Shown in pieces: positions 18,365-28,258 of a stretch of 64,000 nt of DNA (its first letter is position 1; each line of letters opens with the position of its first letter). Made by a program: the position numbers and the translations under genes. Where the stretch lies: the NCBI GenBank assembly GCA_900545345.1, contig UQYQ01000011.1, positions 4,543-68,542 on the forward strand. Direction: 5' to 3'. The DNA comes from an uncultured Ruminococcus sp. Lineage in GTDB: Bacteria > Bacillota > Clostridia > Oscillospirales > Ruminococcaceae. The notes beneath the pieces were generated by a model. That model made no database searches, was not told the DNA's origin, and worked only from the letters and a program-made list of their open reading frames with translations.

Positions 18365-18396
18365 AGCCTTTGCAAAGCAAAGGCATGGTGATTAAT

Positions 18397-19326
18397 ATGC
18401 ATTCTTTTTCATATCAGGTAAAATCAGAAATTATTGAGAGTTTTAATTCTTTTGAAAAAGCCAACAGTGCTGTTTTGGGGATATTGAAGTTTTCAAAATG
18501 CTTTGATAAAGACAATATATCACTTATAACTGAAAATGAATTAGTAGCAAATTTTCTGTATAATCAGTTAAATAAAATTTGCGGTCATGATGCTGTCAGC
18601 ATTAAAAATCTCAGAAAATCCGAAAAATCGAACTTGTTTACGGTAAGTGTTGACGATAAGCAGGACAGAAAGTTAATTTTGAACTTTTTTAAAGTAAAAA
18701 GTAACAGGCTGTTAAAAGAAGAATTGCCGAAAAAAAGGTTTATTCCAAGTTTAATAGCGGGGATTTTTTTAGCATGCGGAAGCGTTATTGATCCTAACAA
18801 GGAATATCATATTGAGTTTGTTATCCCAAGTCTTGAGTTGTGCAATGATTTCGGAATCATTTTAATTGAATATTTTGATATTTTAGCAAAACATACCGAG
18901 CGGAAAAATACCAATATAGTTTATATTAAAGAGAGTGAGAACATAGAAGATTTGCTTACACTTATGGGGGCTTCAAAAGCTTCTCTTGAAATAATGAATG
19001 TTAAGATTTTAAAAGATGTAAGAAACAAAATTAACAGGGCAGTGAATTGTGATAATGCAAATATCGAAAAATCTTTAAAAGCGGCGGAAAGACAAATTGA
19101 AGATATAGAGTTAATTGAAAAAACTATCGGATTTTCAAGCCTCTCAGATGATTTGAAAGAAATAGCTGAGATAAGGTATAATAATCCTGATTATAATTTA
19201 AAAGAATTAGGACAGGCACTTAGCCCGCCGATATCCCGTTCAGGTGCAAACCATAGGTTAGCACGGATACGAAAAGCTGCTGACGAAATCCGTCAGAGAA
19301 ATCATAAATACTTAAAAGATAAATAA
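18397..19326 (+). CDS. whiA: Sporulation/cell-division regulator WhiA
   Basis: This DNA-binding protein has an N-terminal LAGLIDADG-like fold (about 1–200, with PSLIAGIFLACGSV, where catalytic residues are degenerate) and a C-terminal WhiA HTH (LKELGQALSPPISRSGANHRL). It is linked to cell division and chromosome segregation in Firmicutes and to sporulation in actinobacteria. The start is placed at ATG 18397 (MHSFSYQVKSEI) because WhiA proteins begin there and GGTG lies at 18387–18390. A longer reading from TTG 18370 would run through the hairpin that precedes the gene. Confidence 0.93.
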   Translation: MHSFSYQVKSEIIESFNSFEKANSAVLGILKFSKCFDKDNISLITENELVANFLYNQLNKICGHDAVSIKNLRKSEKSNLFTVSVDDKQDRKLILNFFKVKSNRLLKEELPKKRFIPSLIAGIFLACGSVIDPNKEYHIEFVIPSLELCNDFGIILIEYFDILAKHTERKNTNIVYIKESENIEDLLTLMGASKASLEIMNVKILKDVRNKINRAVNCDNANIEKSLKAAERQIEDIELIEKTIGFSSLSDDLKEIAEIRYNNPDYNLKELGQALSPPISRSGANHRLARIRKAADEIRQRNHKYLKDK

Positions 19327-19359
19327 AAAAAGTGAATTATAAAAACTGGAGGAATTACA

Positions 19360-19647
19360 ATGATTATTATTTTACTGCTGGGAGTGTTATTGACAGCATG
19401 CGGCATTTGGCTGATGAAAATGGTGTTGGAAAATAAAAAATCTAAATCTAATGACAGCAAAATGGAATTTACCGAAGAAACGGCATACACTCTTGTTTCA
19501 ATGGGAGTTGTTATGTTAATTTCTTCAATTGTTAAAATGGCAGGAGGAATAGGAACAGGTGCATTTGTATTTATTTTTATTTTAAACATTGCAGGACTGG
19601 CAGGACTTTTATATTTAATTTATCAAAAGCATTATTCTCATAATTAA
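19360..19647 (+). CDS. Small membrane protein of unknown function
   Basis: The 95-residue product has an N-terminal hydrophobic segment (residues 2–22), a charged stretch, and two more hydrophobic segments (about 47–65 and 66–88), so it is probably a three-pass membrane protein. GGAGG precedes ATG 19360. The LTACG motif resembles a lipobox, but the surrounding helix continues, so lipidation is doubtful. It lies between whiA and dnaE and no family is recognised. Confidence 0.7.
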   Translation: MIIILLLGVLLTACGIWLMKMVLENKKSKSNDSKMEFTEETAYTLVSMGVVMLISSIVKMAGGIGTGAFVFIFILNIAGLAGLLYLIYQKHYSHN

Positions 19648-19659
19648 TACATAAATTTT

Positions 19660-19690
19660 GAGGCTTGTTAATTTTTCAAGCCTCGATTTG
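19660..19690 (+). terminator. Terminator-like hairpin upstream of dnaE
   Basis: GAGGCTTG (19660–19667) and CAAGCCTC (19677–19684) form a perfect 8-bp stem with a T-rich loop. The following sequence has only a short T stretch, so it may act as an attenuator rather than a full terminator. Confidence 0.55.
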
Positions 19691-19723
19691 TTACTATAAC
19701 AGCGGAAAGGAGCATGGTTCTTT

Positions 19724-22700
19724 ATGACTGATTTTGTACATTTGCATGTGCACAGTGAGTATTCACTTCTTGACGGTGCATGCCGTATAAGCGATCTTGT
19801 CAGGAAAGCAAAGGATTTAGGACAAGATGCAATAGCCGTAACAGACCATGGTAATATGTATGCCGCTGTTGAATTTTATAATGAGTGTAAGAAACAGGGA
19901 ATTAAGCCTATAATAGGCTGTGAGGTTTATGTTGCCCCGAGAACAAGATTCGATAAAGTAAATAAAATCGATACATCTCCTTATCATTTGGTTTTGCTTT
20001 GTAAAGATATGAAAGGCTATCAAAATCTAATAAAGCTGGTTTCAATCGGATATACGGAAGGATTTTATTCAAGACCCAGAGTTGACATTGAAAGCTTAAA
20101 AAAGTACAGTGAAGGACTTATCTGTCTTTCGGCTTGTCTTGCAGGTGAAGTGGCAAGAAAACTGACAAACAGTGATTATAACGGTGCAAAGGAAACAGCC
20201 TTGCTGTACAGAGATATTTTCGGCGAAGGAAACTATTATATTGAAGTTCAGAATCACAAGTTTTATGAACAGGAAAGAATTTTGCCTTTGCAATTTAAAC
20301 TGTCAAAAGAAACCGGTATACCGTTGGCGGCAACAAACGATTGTCATTATATATCAAAAGATGATGCAAACTCTCAAAGGATTTTAATGTGTATTTCGAC
20401 TAACACAACTGTTAATGATCCTAAATCTATGGAATTTCCGACTGAAGAGTTTTATGTAAAAAGCGGGAGTGAAATGCTGGAGCTTTTTGAAGAAGTTCCT
20501 CAGGCTGTATCAAATACAAGAGTTATAGCCGATATGTGCAATATAGAATTTGAATTCGGAAAGACGAAATTGCCGTATTTTCATATTGACGGTGTTGATG
20601 ATAATATAAGCTATTTTAAAGAAATGTGTGAAATCGGTCTGAAAAACCGTTACGGTTCGCCGTCAGACGAGGCTTATGAAAGACTTAGCTATGAAATTGA
20701 TATTATCACTCAGATGGGATATGTTGACTACTATCTGATTGTATGGGATTTTATAAATTATGCAAAACAGCATGATATACCAGTTGGTCCCGGAAGAGGT
20801 TCAGGTGCGGGAAGCCTCTGCGCTTATTGCATTGGTATTACAGAGATTGACCCGCTGAAATATAATCTTCTTTTTGAAAGGTTTTTAAACCCCGAGAGAA
20901 TTTCAATGCCTGATTTCGATATTGATTTTTGTATTGAGGGAAGACAGCGTGTAATCGACTATGTTCAGAATAAGTATGGCAGCGACCATGTTGCACAAAT
21001 TGTAACATTCGGTACACTGGCTGCAAGAGCGTCAGTGAGAGATGTTGCCAGGGCAATGGCACTTCCGTATCAGACGGGTGATTTGGTTGCAAAGCTTATT
21101 CCCCGAGAGATAAAAATAACTATCGATAAGGCTTTGGCAAAGGTATCCGAACTCAAAGAGCTATATAGCAAAGATAAAAAAATTCACGAGCTTCTTGACA
21201 TGGCAAGAAAGATTGAGGGTATGCCGAGAAATACCTCGACGCATGCAGCAGGGGTGGTAATAACCAAAAATCCTGTTGATGAATATGTACCGCTTCAAAG
21301 TAATGACGGACAAATTGTCACTCAATATACAATGACAGTTCTGGAAAGTCTGGGGCTTTTAAAAATAGATTTTCTCGGACTTAGAAACCTCACTGTTATA
21401 AACAACTGTCAAAAATTAATACGCTTCAGTGACCCTGAATTCGATATAAAAAATATATCATATGATGATAAACCGGTATATGATATGCTTTCAAACGGCA
21501 AGACAGAAGGAGTTTTTCAGTTTGAAAGTGCCGGAATGACGGCAACAATCATGAGATTGCAGCCGGAACGCCTTGAAGATTTAATAGCGGTAATCTCTCT
21601 TTATCGGCCGGGACCTATGGATTCTATTCCGACTTATATCAGAAATCGTCATAATCCTGATTATGTTAAGTATAAAACACCGCTTTTAAAAGATATTTTA
21701 GATGTAACATACGGCTGTATTGTTTATCAGGAACAGGTTATGCAAATTTTCAGAACTCTTGCCGGTTATTCATATGGCCGTGCAGATATTGTCAGGCGGG
21801 CAATGGCCAAGAAAAAGCACAAGGTGTTAGAGGCCGAGCGAAAAGCATTCATATTCGGTGAGAAAAATTCTGACGGAACAGTGAACTGTACAGGTGCTGT
21901 TGCAAACGGTGTTGATGAGCGTGTTGCAAATGAAATATTCGATGAAATGATTTCATTTGCTTCATATGCATTTAACAAATCTCATGCAGCGGCATATGCC
22001 ACAGTTGCATATCAGACGGCTTATTTAAAATGCCATTACTATAAGCCTTATATGGCTTCTTTAATGACTTCTGTAATTACAGATAACACTTCAAAGCTGA
22101 TTGAATATATTTCAGAGTGTGAGAAAAATCATGTGAAAATGCTTCATCTTGATATTAATAAAAGCTGTGAAGGATTTGTTGCAGAAGATGAAGGAATAAG
22201 ATTTGCTTTGCTGGCTATCAAATCACTCGGCAGGGGTGTTATAGCAAAAATTATTTCTGAGCGTAAAATGAGTGGCGAATATAAATCTCTTCAGGATTTT
22301 TGTGAACGCACATTTGATTTCATTAATGTAAGAGCGGTAGAGGCACTCATCAAAAGCGGTGCATTTGATTGTTTCCCGACTAACAGAAAGCAGATGATAC
22401 AGAGTTATGAAATGATTTTGCAGAGCTTAAATGAAAACAGAAAACGAAATATTTCGGGTCAGCTTGACTTGTTCGGCGAAATATCTGCTGATGATGACGG
22501 TTCTATGCAGTTTAATATACCATATGTTCCTGAATTTGATAAAAACGAGCTTTTGACTATGGAAAAACAGATTTTAGGTATTTATGTATCCGGGCATCCG
22601 CTTGACAGCTATTCAGAAGTTGTAAAAGCATCGAGATTTACTGAAATCAGCCAAATTATCAATCAGGATGAAACAGGTTCATGTCAAAAGTTCAAAGACG

Positions 22701-23191
22701 ATGAAAAAGTAAAGATTTTTGCAATGCTTTCTCATAAAAAGCTTTACACAACTAAGAGCAGCACTCAAATGGCCTTTACAGAGTTTGAGGACCAGACAGG
22801 TGAAATTGAGGTTATTATTTTTCCGAATCTTTTTGAAAAGTACAAAAGTATATTGGGTGACGGTTCTATTTTAATAATAAAAGGAAAGATTTCTATCAAA
22901 GAAGACGAAGCACCGAAAATTATTGCCGAAGAGATTGAAAGTCTGGACTTTTTTGAAGCTTCGCTGAAAAATAAATCTTTATGGCTGAAGCTGAAATCAA
23001 GTGATAAGCAAAAAATAAATGAAATAGTTGTGTGTTCCCGAAATAACATAGGGCAGTCAAAGCTTATATTTTATTTTGACGACATAAATAAAAAGACAAT
23101 GCATAAAGAAATTGCAGGTATTAAAATAACAAATAATTTTCTCACTCAAATAAAAAATATTGTCGGAGAAGAGAATATTGCTGTTAAATGA
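19724..23191 (+). CDS. dnaE: DNA polymerase III alpha subunit (DnaE type)
   Basis: This replicative or lagging-strand polymerase has 1155 residues. An N-terminal PHP domain (HLHVHSEYSLLDG, VTDHGNM) is followed by the C-family polymerase core with PGRGSGAGSL and PDFDIDFC, the metal-binding aspartates. Then come the YQEQVMQI and YAFNKSHAAAYA segments, a helix-hairpin-helix region and a C-terminal OB fold. GAAAGGAG precedes ATG 19724. Clostridia also encode PolC, which is not in this window. Confidence 0.95.
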   Translation: MTDFVHLHVHSEYSLLDGACRISDLVRKAKDLGQDAIAVTDHGNMYAAVEFYNECKKQGIKPIIGCEVYVAPRTRFDKVNKIDTSPYHLVLLCKDMKGYQNLIKLVSIGYTEGFYSRPRVDIESLKKYSEGLICLSACLAGEVARKLTNSDYNGAKETALLYRDIFGEGNYYIEVQNHKFYEQERILPLQFKLSKETGIPLAATNDCHYISKDDANSQRILMCISTNTTVNDPKSMEFPTEEFYVKSGSEMLELFEEVPQAVSNTRVIADMCNIEFEFGKTKLPYFHIDGVDDNISYFKEMCEIGLKNRYGSPSDEAYERLSYEIDIITQMGYVDYYLIVWDFINYAKQHDIPVGPGRGSGAGSLCAYCIGITEIDPLKYNLLFERFLNPERISMPDFDIDFCIEGRQRVIDYVQNKYGSDHVAQIVTFGTLAARASVRDVARAMALPYQTGDLVAKLIPREIKITIDKALAKVSELKELYSKDKKIHELLDMARKIEGMPRNTSTHAAGVVITKNPVDEYVPLQSNDGQIVTQYTMTVLESLGLLKIDFLGLRNLTVINNCQKLIRFSDPEFDIKNISYDDKPVYDMLSNGKTEGVFQFESAGMTATIMRLQPERLEDLIAVISLYRPGPMDSIPTYIRNRHNPDYVKYKTPLLKDILDVTYGCIVYQEQVMQIFRTLAGYSYGRADIVRRAMAKKKHKVLEAERKAFIFGEKNSDGTVNCTGAVANGVDERVANEIFDEMISFASYAFNKSHAAAYATVAYQTAYLKCHYYKPYMASLMTSVITDNTSKLIEYISECEKNHVKMLHLDINKSCEGFVAEDEGIRFALLAIKSLGRGVIAKIISERKMSGEYKSLQDFCERTFDFINVRAVEALIKSGAFDCFPTNRKQMIQSYEMILQSLNENRKRNISGQLDLFGEISADDDGSMQFNIPYVPEFDKNELLTMEKQILGIYVSGHPLDSYSEVVKASRFTEISQIINQDETGSCQKFKDDEKVKIFAMLSHKKLYTTKSSTQMAFTEFEDQTGEIEVIIFPNLFEKYKSILGDGSILIIKGKISIKEDEAPKIIAEEIESLDFFEASLKNKSLWLKLKSSDKQKINEIVVCSRNNIGQSKLIFYFDDINKKTMHKEIAGIKITNNFLTQIKNIVGEENIAVK

Positions 23192-23211
23192 CATTAAAGA
23201 AAGGACATTTT

Positions 23212-23379
23212 ATGAGGGAAATTGAATATGATGTAGTAAAAATAGACGGCGATTATGCACATTTAAAAGATATTAAAACCGGTGATGAGATTTTAGTTGC
23301 TATGGCTTTGCTTCCTGAAGAAACAGATGAGGGTATCAGACTTCTATATAAAGATTTTGAATACAGTGTAATAAAATAG
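23212..23379 (+). CDS. Small DUF3006-like protein
   Basis: The 55-residue product has alternating beta-strand character (EYDVVKIDGDYAHLKD, EILVAMALLPEETDEG), which resembles the short DUF3006 pattern seen again at 50732. The match is by eye and weak. ATG 23212 follows AAAGGA at 23199–23204; an earlier in-frame start would overlap the dnaE stop. Function unknown. Confidence 0.6.
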   Translation: MREIEYDVVKIDGDYAHLKDIKTGDEILVAMALLPEETDEGIRLLYKDFEYSVIK

Positions 23380-23408
23380 TAAAAAAGCTGTGGTAAATTT
23401 CATTAAAG

Positions 23409-23419
23409 TATGGTATACT
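23409..23419 (+). promoter_or_regulatory. Extended -10 promoter of the yfmF operon
   Basis: TATACT at 23414–23419 is preceded by TGG in the extended -10 position, about 38 bases before the yfmF start. No strong -35 box is seen. Confidence 0.5.
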
Positions 23420-23457
23420 AATTTTAAATATTTTATTTAATTGATTGGAGAGAAATA

Positions 23458-24738
23458 ATGGCAATAAGCAAAAAAAGAGAAAAAATAGCAGACGGGATTT
23501 ATGTTACTGCTATTCATGATAAAAAGTTCAATGTGAATACAATTGGTATCAGATTTATATCTAAAGTTGACGAGAAAAAAGCTTCTGCTTATTCATTGGT
23601 AACAAGAATGCTGCAGACAACGAATTCAAAGTACCAAACAAGAACCAAGCTGACAAAAGAATTGACAAGACTTTACGGTGCGGGGATTTCACAAAGTGTA
23701 TTCAGGCTCGGAGATTGCCAGACTTTTTATCTTGGTGCTAATTGTATCTGTGACCGTTTTGCACTTGAGGGCGAAGATGTTACAAACAGAGTAGTTCAGA
23801 TACTCCTTGATTGTATTTGTTCGCCTAATCTTGTTGACGGAAAATTCAAAGAAAGTGATTTTCAAATAATCAAGCAGGAACTTATTGATAATATCAATAA
23901 TAAAATCAATGATAAAAGGAGCTATGCAATTGATAAAGCTTTAAACACCGTTTTTGAAAATGAGCCTGCAGGTATTCCTTTAGACGGTGCGGTTGATGTT
24001 TTAGAAAAAATAACCTGTTTTGATGCTTTTAAAGAGTATCAGGAAATGCTTAAAACTTCTCTTATTGAGATAACTGTTGCCGGCGGCGGTGATTTTGATG
24101 AAATTGCTGCTCTTATTAAGAACAGGTTCAGTAATATTGAAAGAGAATATGTTCAAGAAAATTTTGTAACATTAAGCCCTGCTAAGGAACAAATTTCTGA
24201 GATTTCAGAAGAGTTTGATGTATTGCAGTGCAAAATGGTTTTGGCACTTAAAACCGATATAAAAGACCCTGAGCAGTTAAAGCTGTTTGCATTAATGTTC
24301 GGAGGACTGCCGTCTTCAAAACTGTTTGTCAATGTCCGTGAAAAGCTAAGTCTTTGTTATTACTGTGCTGCGAATATTATTCCGGAAAAAGGTGTTATGC
24401 TCATAGACAGCGGTGTTGAGTCCTCTAATATTGAAAAAGCGAAAAATGAGATTTTAAAACAGCTTAATGAAATGGCAAACGGTAATTTCACTGATGAAGA
24501 GCTTGAGAATGCCAAAACGGCTGTCTGCGGTTCTCTGCGTTCATATAATGATACTGCGTCCGGCTTGGCGACATGGTGGCTGACACAGTTGTGTGTATGG
24601 GACAGAGAGTTCTCTCCTGAGGACGCAATAGAAAAATACAACAGCATAACAAGAGAAGAAATCATTGAGGCTGCAAAAAGCTATAAGCTTGATACTGTTT
24701 ATATTATGTCAGGCAAAGAAGACGGAGGTGCTGAGTAA
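23458..24738 (+). CDS. yfmF: M16 peptidase-like protein YfmF
   Basis: This 426-residue member of the M16 (pitrilysin/insulinase) fold lacks the HxxEH zinc motif, so it is predicted to be the non-catalytic partner of the next gene, as in other YfmF/YfmH pairs. The two halves of the fold are visible (TRLYGAGIS; LFALMFGG with NVREKLSLCYY). In Bacillus the pair is linked to EF-P 5-aminopentanol modification. Its TAA overlaps the next ATG by one base (TAATG). Confidence 0.85.
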   Translation: MAISKKREKIADGIYVTAIHDKKFNVNTIGIRFISKVDEKKASAYSLVTRMLQTTNSKYQTRTKLTKELTRLYGAGISQSVFRLGDCQTFYLGANCICDRFALEGEDVTNRVVQILLDCICSPNLVDGKFKESDFQIIKQELIDNINNKINDKRSYAIDKALNTVFENEPAGIPLDGAVDVLEKITCFDAFKEYQEMLKTSLIEITVAGGGDFDEIAALIKNRFSNIEREYVQENFVTLSPAKEQISEISEEFDVLQCKMVLALKTDIKDPEQLKLFALMFGGLPSSKLFVNVREKLSLCYYCAANIIPEKGVMLIDSGVESSNIEKAKNEILKQLNEMANGNFTDEELENAKTAVCGSLRSYNDTASGLATWWLTQLCVWDREFSPEDAIEKYNSITREEIIEAAKSYKLDTVYIMSGKEDGGAE

Positions 24739-26024
24739 TGAGTTTTGATAAGCAAATAATCAAAAGTGAGCGTTTAAGTGAAAGCTATTATAAAATCAAG
24801 CACCCGTCAGGTTTGACTGTTTTAGTCTGGGAAATGCCTGAGTTTTCATCTGTATATGCTTTGTTCGGAACAAAATACGGTTCTATAAATACAAAATTCA
24901 AGACAAAAAACGATAAAGATTTTATTGAAGTTCCCGAGGGTATTGCCCATTTTTTAGAGCATAAGCTTTTTGAGAATGAAGATTGTGATGTTTTTGAACT
25001 ATATGCAAAAACCGGTGCAAGCGGAAATGCTTACACTTCATTTGACCAAACAGCATATTTGTTCAGCTGTACTGAGAATTATAAGGAATCTCTTAAGATT
25101 TTGCTTGACTTTGTTCAGTCACCTTATTTCACGCAGGAGACTGTTGACAAAGAGCAGGGAATAATCGGTCAGGAAATCAGAATGTGTGAGGATACGCCTT
25201 GGCGTCAGGTTTTCTTCAATCTTTTAAGATGTCTTTATGTGGAACACCCTGTTAAAATTGAGATTGCGGGTACTGTTGAATCTATTGCGGAGATTGATGC
25301 AGATTTGCTTTACAGCTGTTATAACACATTCTACAATTTAAACAACATGGCACTTTCTATTGCCGGTAATATAAAGCTTGATGAAGTTTTAGCTATATGT
25401 GACGAACATTTAAAAATCAAAGAAAATCCTGAGCTTGTTACTGCTTTTCCCGATGAGCCTGACGAAGTGAATGAGAAACTTTTCATACAAAAAATGGCAG
25501 TAGGTACGCCGCTTTTTGCTATAGGGTATAAATCTGTTCCGTTTGACGGAAAAGACAGAATAAGAAAAGAGCTTGAGGCTTCAATTCTGCTTAATTTAAT
25601 TTGCGGTTCGACCTCAGAACTTTATAAATCTTTGTATGATGAGGGATTGATTAATTCTAATTTTTATACTGAGGTTGATTCAGGAGATGGTTTCTTTGCA
25701 AGTGTATTTTCAGGTGAATCTAAGAATCCGCAGAAAGTATTTGAAAGAATTAAAGAAGAGATTTCAAGAATAAAATCCGAGGGAATAGACTCAGATATGT
25801 TTGAGATAATTAAAAAGGCTGAATACGGTAAGCTTATAAGCGGACTTAACAGTGCGGAAAAATGTGCAACATTAATGTTTGAATCGGATTTGCTTATCGG
25901 AGTAGACGCTTTTGAAAATATAGAAGCTTTAGCAAGCATTACTGAACAAAATATTCTAGAAAGCATTGATGTTTTATTTGATAATAATAAATCTGCTATT
26001 TCAATAGTGGAAGCGAATGTTTAA
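24738..26024 (+). CDS. yfmH: M16 zinc peptidase YfmH
   Basis: This is the catalytic half of the M16 pair, 428 residues. The inverted zinc motif HFLEH is at 71–75, with a downstream Glu in the EQGIIGQEIRMCED segment completing the site. The C-terminal half contains YKSLYDEGLINSNF, typical of the second M16 domain. It is translationally coupled to yfmF by a one-base overlap. The substrate is not known from sequence. Confidence 0.88.
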   Translation: MSFDKQIIKSERLSESYYKIKHPSGLTVLVWEMPEFSSVYALFGTKYGSINTKFKTKNDKDFIEVPEGIAHFLEHKLFENEDCDVFELYAKTGASGNAYTSFDQTAYLFSCTENYKESLKILLDFVQSPYFTQETVDKEQGIIGQEIRMCEDTPWRQVFFNLLRCLYVEHPVKIEIAGTVESIAEIDADLLYSCYNTFYNLNNMALSIAGNIKLDEVLAICDEHLKIKENPELVTAFPDEPDEVNEKLFIQKMAVGTPLFAIGYKSVPFDGKDRIRKELEASILLNLICGSTSELYKSLYDEGLINSNFYTEVDSGDGFFASVFSGESKNPQKVFERIKEEISRIKSEGIDSDMFEIIKKAEYGKLISGLNSAEKCATLMFESDLLIGVDAFENIEALASITEQNILESIDVLFDNNKSAISIVEANV

Positions 26025-26069
26025 ATTAAATCTGTATAAAAAAATTCATTTAGGAACGGAGGACATAAA

Positions 26070-27392
26070 ATGACATCAGCGACGCTGGGACTTCTGGCAA
26101 AGACGGTTACAAATATCAGTGAGATAGAGCAAAATCCCGATAAGGTATATTTTCCTTTTTTAGGCGGAGATAATATATTTACTAATGGGTTCAGGCTTAA
26201 CAATGAAATGTTTACTATTCCCGGTACAAATTTTGCGGTATATTGGTATGGTTTTTTAATAGCACTTGGGATTTTACTCGCTATGATTTATGGTTTTAAG
26301 AAAATGAGAAGCTTCGGTATTGACCCTGACAGAGCTACAGATGCAGTTATCGGAGGACTAATAGGTGCGATTATCGGTGCAAGGCTTTATTATGTGATTT
26401 TCAGCTTCAGTGACTATTTAACAGAATCAGGTTCTGTTGACTGGAAGGCAATTATAAGCATTCGTGACGGAGGCCTCGCTATCTATGGCGGTATTATAGG
26501 TGCAATTTTAGTAGGCGGAATAATTGCTAAAATAAAAAAACTCAAGCTTGTTGCTTTACTGGATGTTGTTGCACCGTGTTTTTTAATAGGACAAGCAATC
26601 GGTCGATGGGGAAATTTCTTCAATCAGGAAGCCTTTGGTTCGAATACCACGCTTCCATGGGGAATGATGAGTTCAAAGACAATTTCGTATCTTTCAGAGG
26701 TTCAGACTGAAATTGCTGATAAAGCTGGTGTTGTAATAGACCAGTATTTACCTGTTCATCCTTGCTTTTTATACGAATCTTTATGGTGTATATTAGGCTT
26801 TGTACTTCTTCATTTATATGCTAAGCACAGAAAATTTGACGGTGAAGTATTTTTAATGTACATTGGCTGGTATGGACTCGGAAGATTTTTTATAGAAATG
26901 CTCAGAACGGACAGCTTGTATCTTGCAAACATTAAAATTTCAGAGCTTGTTGCGGGAACTTGTGTTTTAGTTTCAATCATACTGATAATAATATTCAGAA
27001 GCATGGTCAAGAGGAATGAGAATTATAAGCTATATGCAGATACAGATATTTCAAAAGCACAGCTTGCCGAATATGATATGTTTGTAAATATGAAATCAGA
27101 AAAATCACAGCTTAAGAAACAAATTAAGAAAGCTAAAGCAAGGGGTGAGGACTTCTCAAAGCTTCAGGCAGAATATGATGAGAAGTTCGGTGAAAATGCA
27201 AAAAAGCCTGAAATAAAAATAGATTTATCTGGTGACAAAGAGAGCTATAGGCCTATAATTGAAGACGATCAAGCTATAACATCGAATTTAGATATGGACA
27301 CCGTCATAGACGAATCTGACATAGATGAGCTTAACAAGCTTGAACCGATTGAAGCTTCAGACAATGATAAGGAGGACAACGATAATGAGTAA
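26070..27392 (+). CDS. lgt: Prolipoprotein diacylglyceryl transferase with acidic C-terminal extension
   Basis: This membrane enzyme transfers diacylglycerol to the lipobox cysteine of prelipoproteins, so it acts on PotD here. Family motifs are YWYGFLIALG, RDGGLAIYGGIIG, IGRWGNFFNQEAFG (the Lgt signature) and HPCFLYESLW. At 440 residues it is about 150 longer than usual: an N-terminal 40-residue lead and a soluble, strongly charged tail from about residue 315, with EK-rich then acidic segments. GGAGG lies just before ATG 26070. Confidence 0.92.
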   Translation: MTSATLGLLAKTVTNISEIEQNPDKVYFPFLGGDNIFTNGFRLNNEMFTIPGTNFAVYWYGFLIALGILLAMIYGFKKMRSFGIDPDRATDAVIGGLIGAIIGARLYYVIFSFSDYLTESGSVDWKAIISIRDGGLAIYGGIIGAILVGGIIAKIKKLKLVALLDVVAPCFLIGQAIGRWGNFFNQEAFGSNTTLPWGMMSSKTISYLSEVQTEIADKAGVVIDQYLPVHPCFLYESLWCILGFVLLHLYAKHRKFDGEVFLMYIGWYGLGRFFIEMLRTDSLYLANIKISELVAGTCVLVSIILIIIFRSMVKRNENYKLYADTDISKAQLAEYDMFVNMKSEKSQLKKQIKKAKARGEDFSKLQAEYDEKFGENAKKPEIKIDLSGDKESYRPIIEDDQAITSNLDMDTVIDESDIDELNKLEPIEASDNDKEDNDNE

Positions 27393-28242
27393 TATTATTG
27401 ACGGAAAGGCAGTATCACAAAGCGTAAAGGACAGAATTAAAGAAGAAGTAACAGCACTTAAAGCTGAACATGGAGTTGTACCTGGTCTTGCGGTAATAAT
27501 AGTAGGTGACAATCCTGCGTCAAGAATTTATGTAAACAATAAGAAAAAAGCCTGTGAATATGTTGGATTTGACTCATATGAGTATGCGCTGCCTGAGGAA
27601 ACGACAGAAACAGAGCTTTTAGAGCTTATAAAAAAACTGAACAATGATGAAAAAATCGACGGTATTCTATGTCAGTTACCGCTTCCGAAGCACATTGATG
27701 AGAATGTTATAATAAATAATATTGCACCGAATAAGGATGTAGATGCATTTCACCCTGTAAATGTCGGAAAGATAATGATAGGAGATTACAGTTTTCTTCC
27801 TTGTACGCCGGCAGGTGTTATGGAGCTCATCGCTTCAACCGGTGTTGATATTAAAGGAAAAGAATGTGTAGTAGTAGGAAGAAGTAATATTGTCGGAAAG
27901 CCTATGTCTATGCTTTTACTTCACAAAAGCGGAACAGTTACTATCTGTCACTCAAAGACTAAGGATTTAAAGGCAGAGTGTAAAAGAGCAGATATTCTTG
28001 TTGCGGCTGTTGGTGTTCCTAATCTTATAACTGGTGATATGGTAAAAGAAGGTGCTGTTGTTATAGATGTCGGTATGAACAGGCTTGAAAACGGAAAACT
28101 TTGCGGAGATGTTGAGTTTGAGTCTGCTTCAAAAGCAGCAGGTTATATCACTCCTGTTCCGGGCGGAGTAGGACCTATGACAATAGCAATGCTTATGCAG
28201 AATACTTTAACGGCAGCAAAAGTAAACAGAAATATTATTTGA
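27385..28242 (+). CDS. folD: Methylenetetrahydrofolate dehydrogenase/cyclohydrolase
   Basis: This bifunctional enzyme of one-carbon metabolism has 285 residues. It shows the catalytic lysine region YVNNKKKAC (about 50), DGILCQLPLPKH, VVGRSNIVGKP (NADP site) and PVPGGVGPMTIAMLM. The start is ATG 27385 with AAGGAGG at 27370–27376; it overlaps the lgt stop by eight bases. Confidence 0.95.
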   Translation: MSNIIDGKAVSQSVKDRIKEEVTALKAEHGVVPGLAVIIVGDNPASRIYVNNKKKACEYVGFDSYEYALPEETTETELLELIKKLNNDEKIDGILCQLPLPKHIDENVIINNIAPNKDVDAFHPVNVGKIMIGDYSFLPCTPAGVMELIASTGVDIKGKECVVVGRSNIVGKPMSMLLLHKSGTVTICHSKTKDLKAECKRADILVAAVGVPNLITGDMVKEGAVVIDVGMNRLENGKLCGDVEFESASKAAGYITPVPGGVGPMTIAMLMQNTLTAAKVNRNII

Positions 28243-28258
28243 AAGAAAGTTGATTGTA

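Noticed and set aside
21766..21978. Open frame antisense to dnaE
   Set aside because: Shadow of a conserved gene, no ribosome binding site or known motif.
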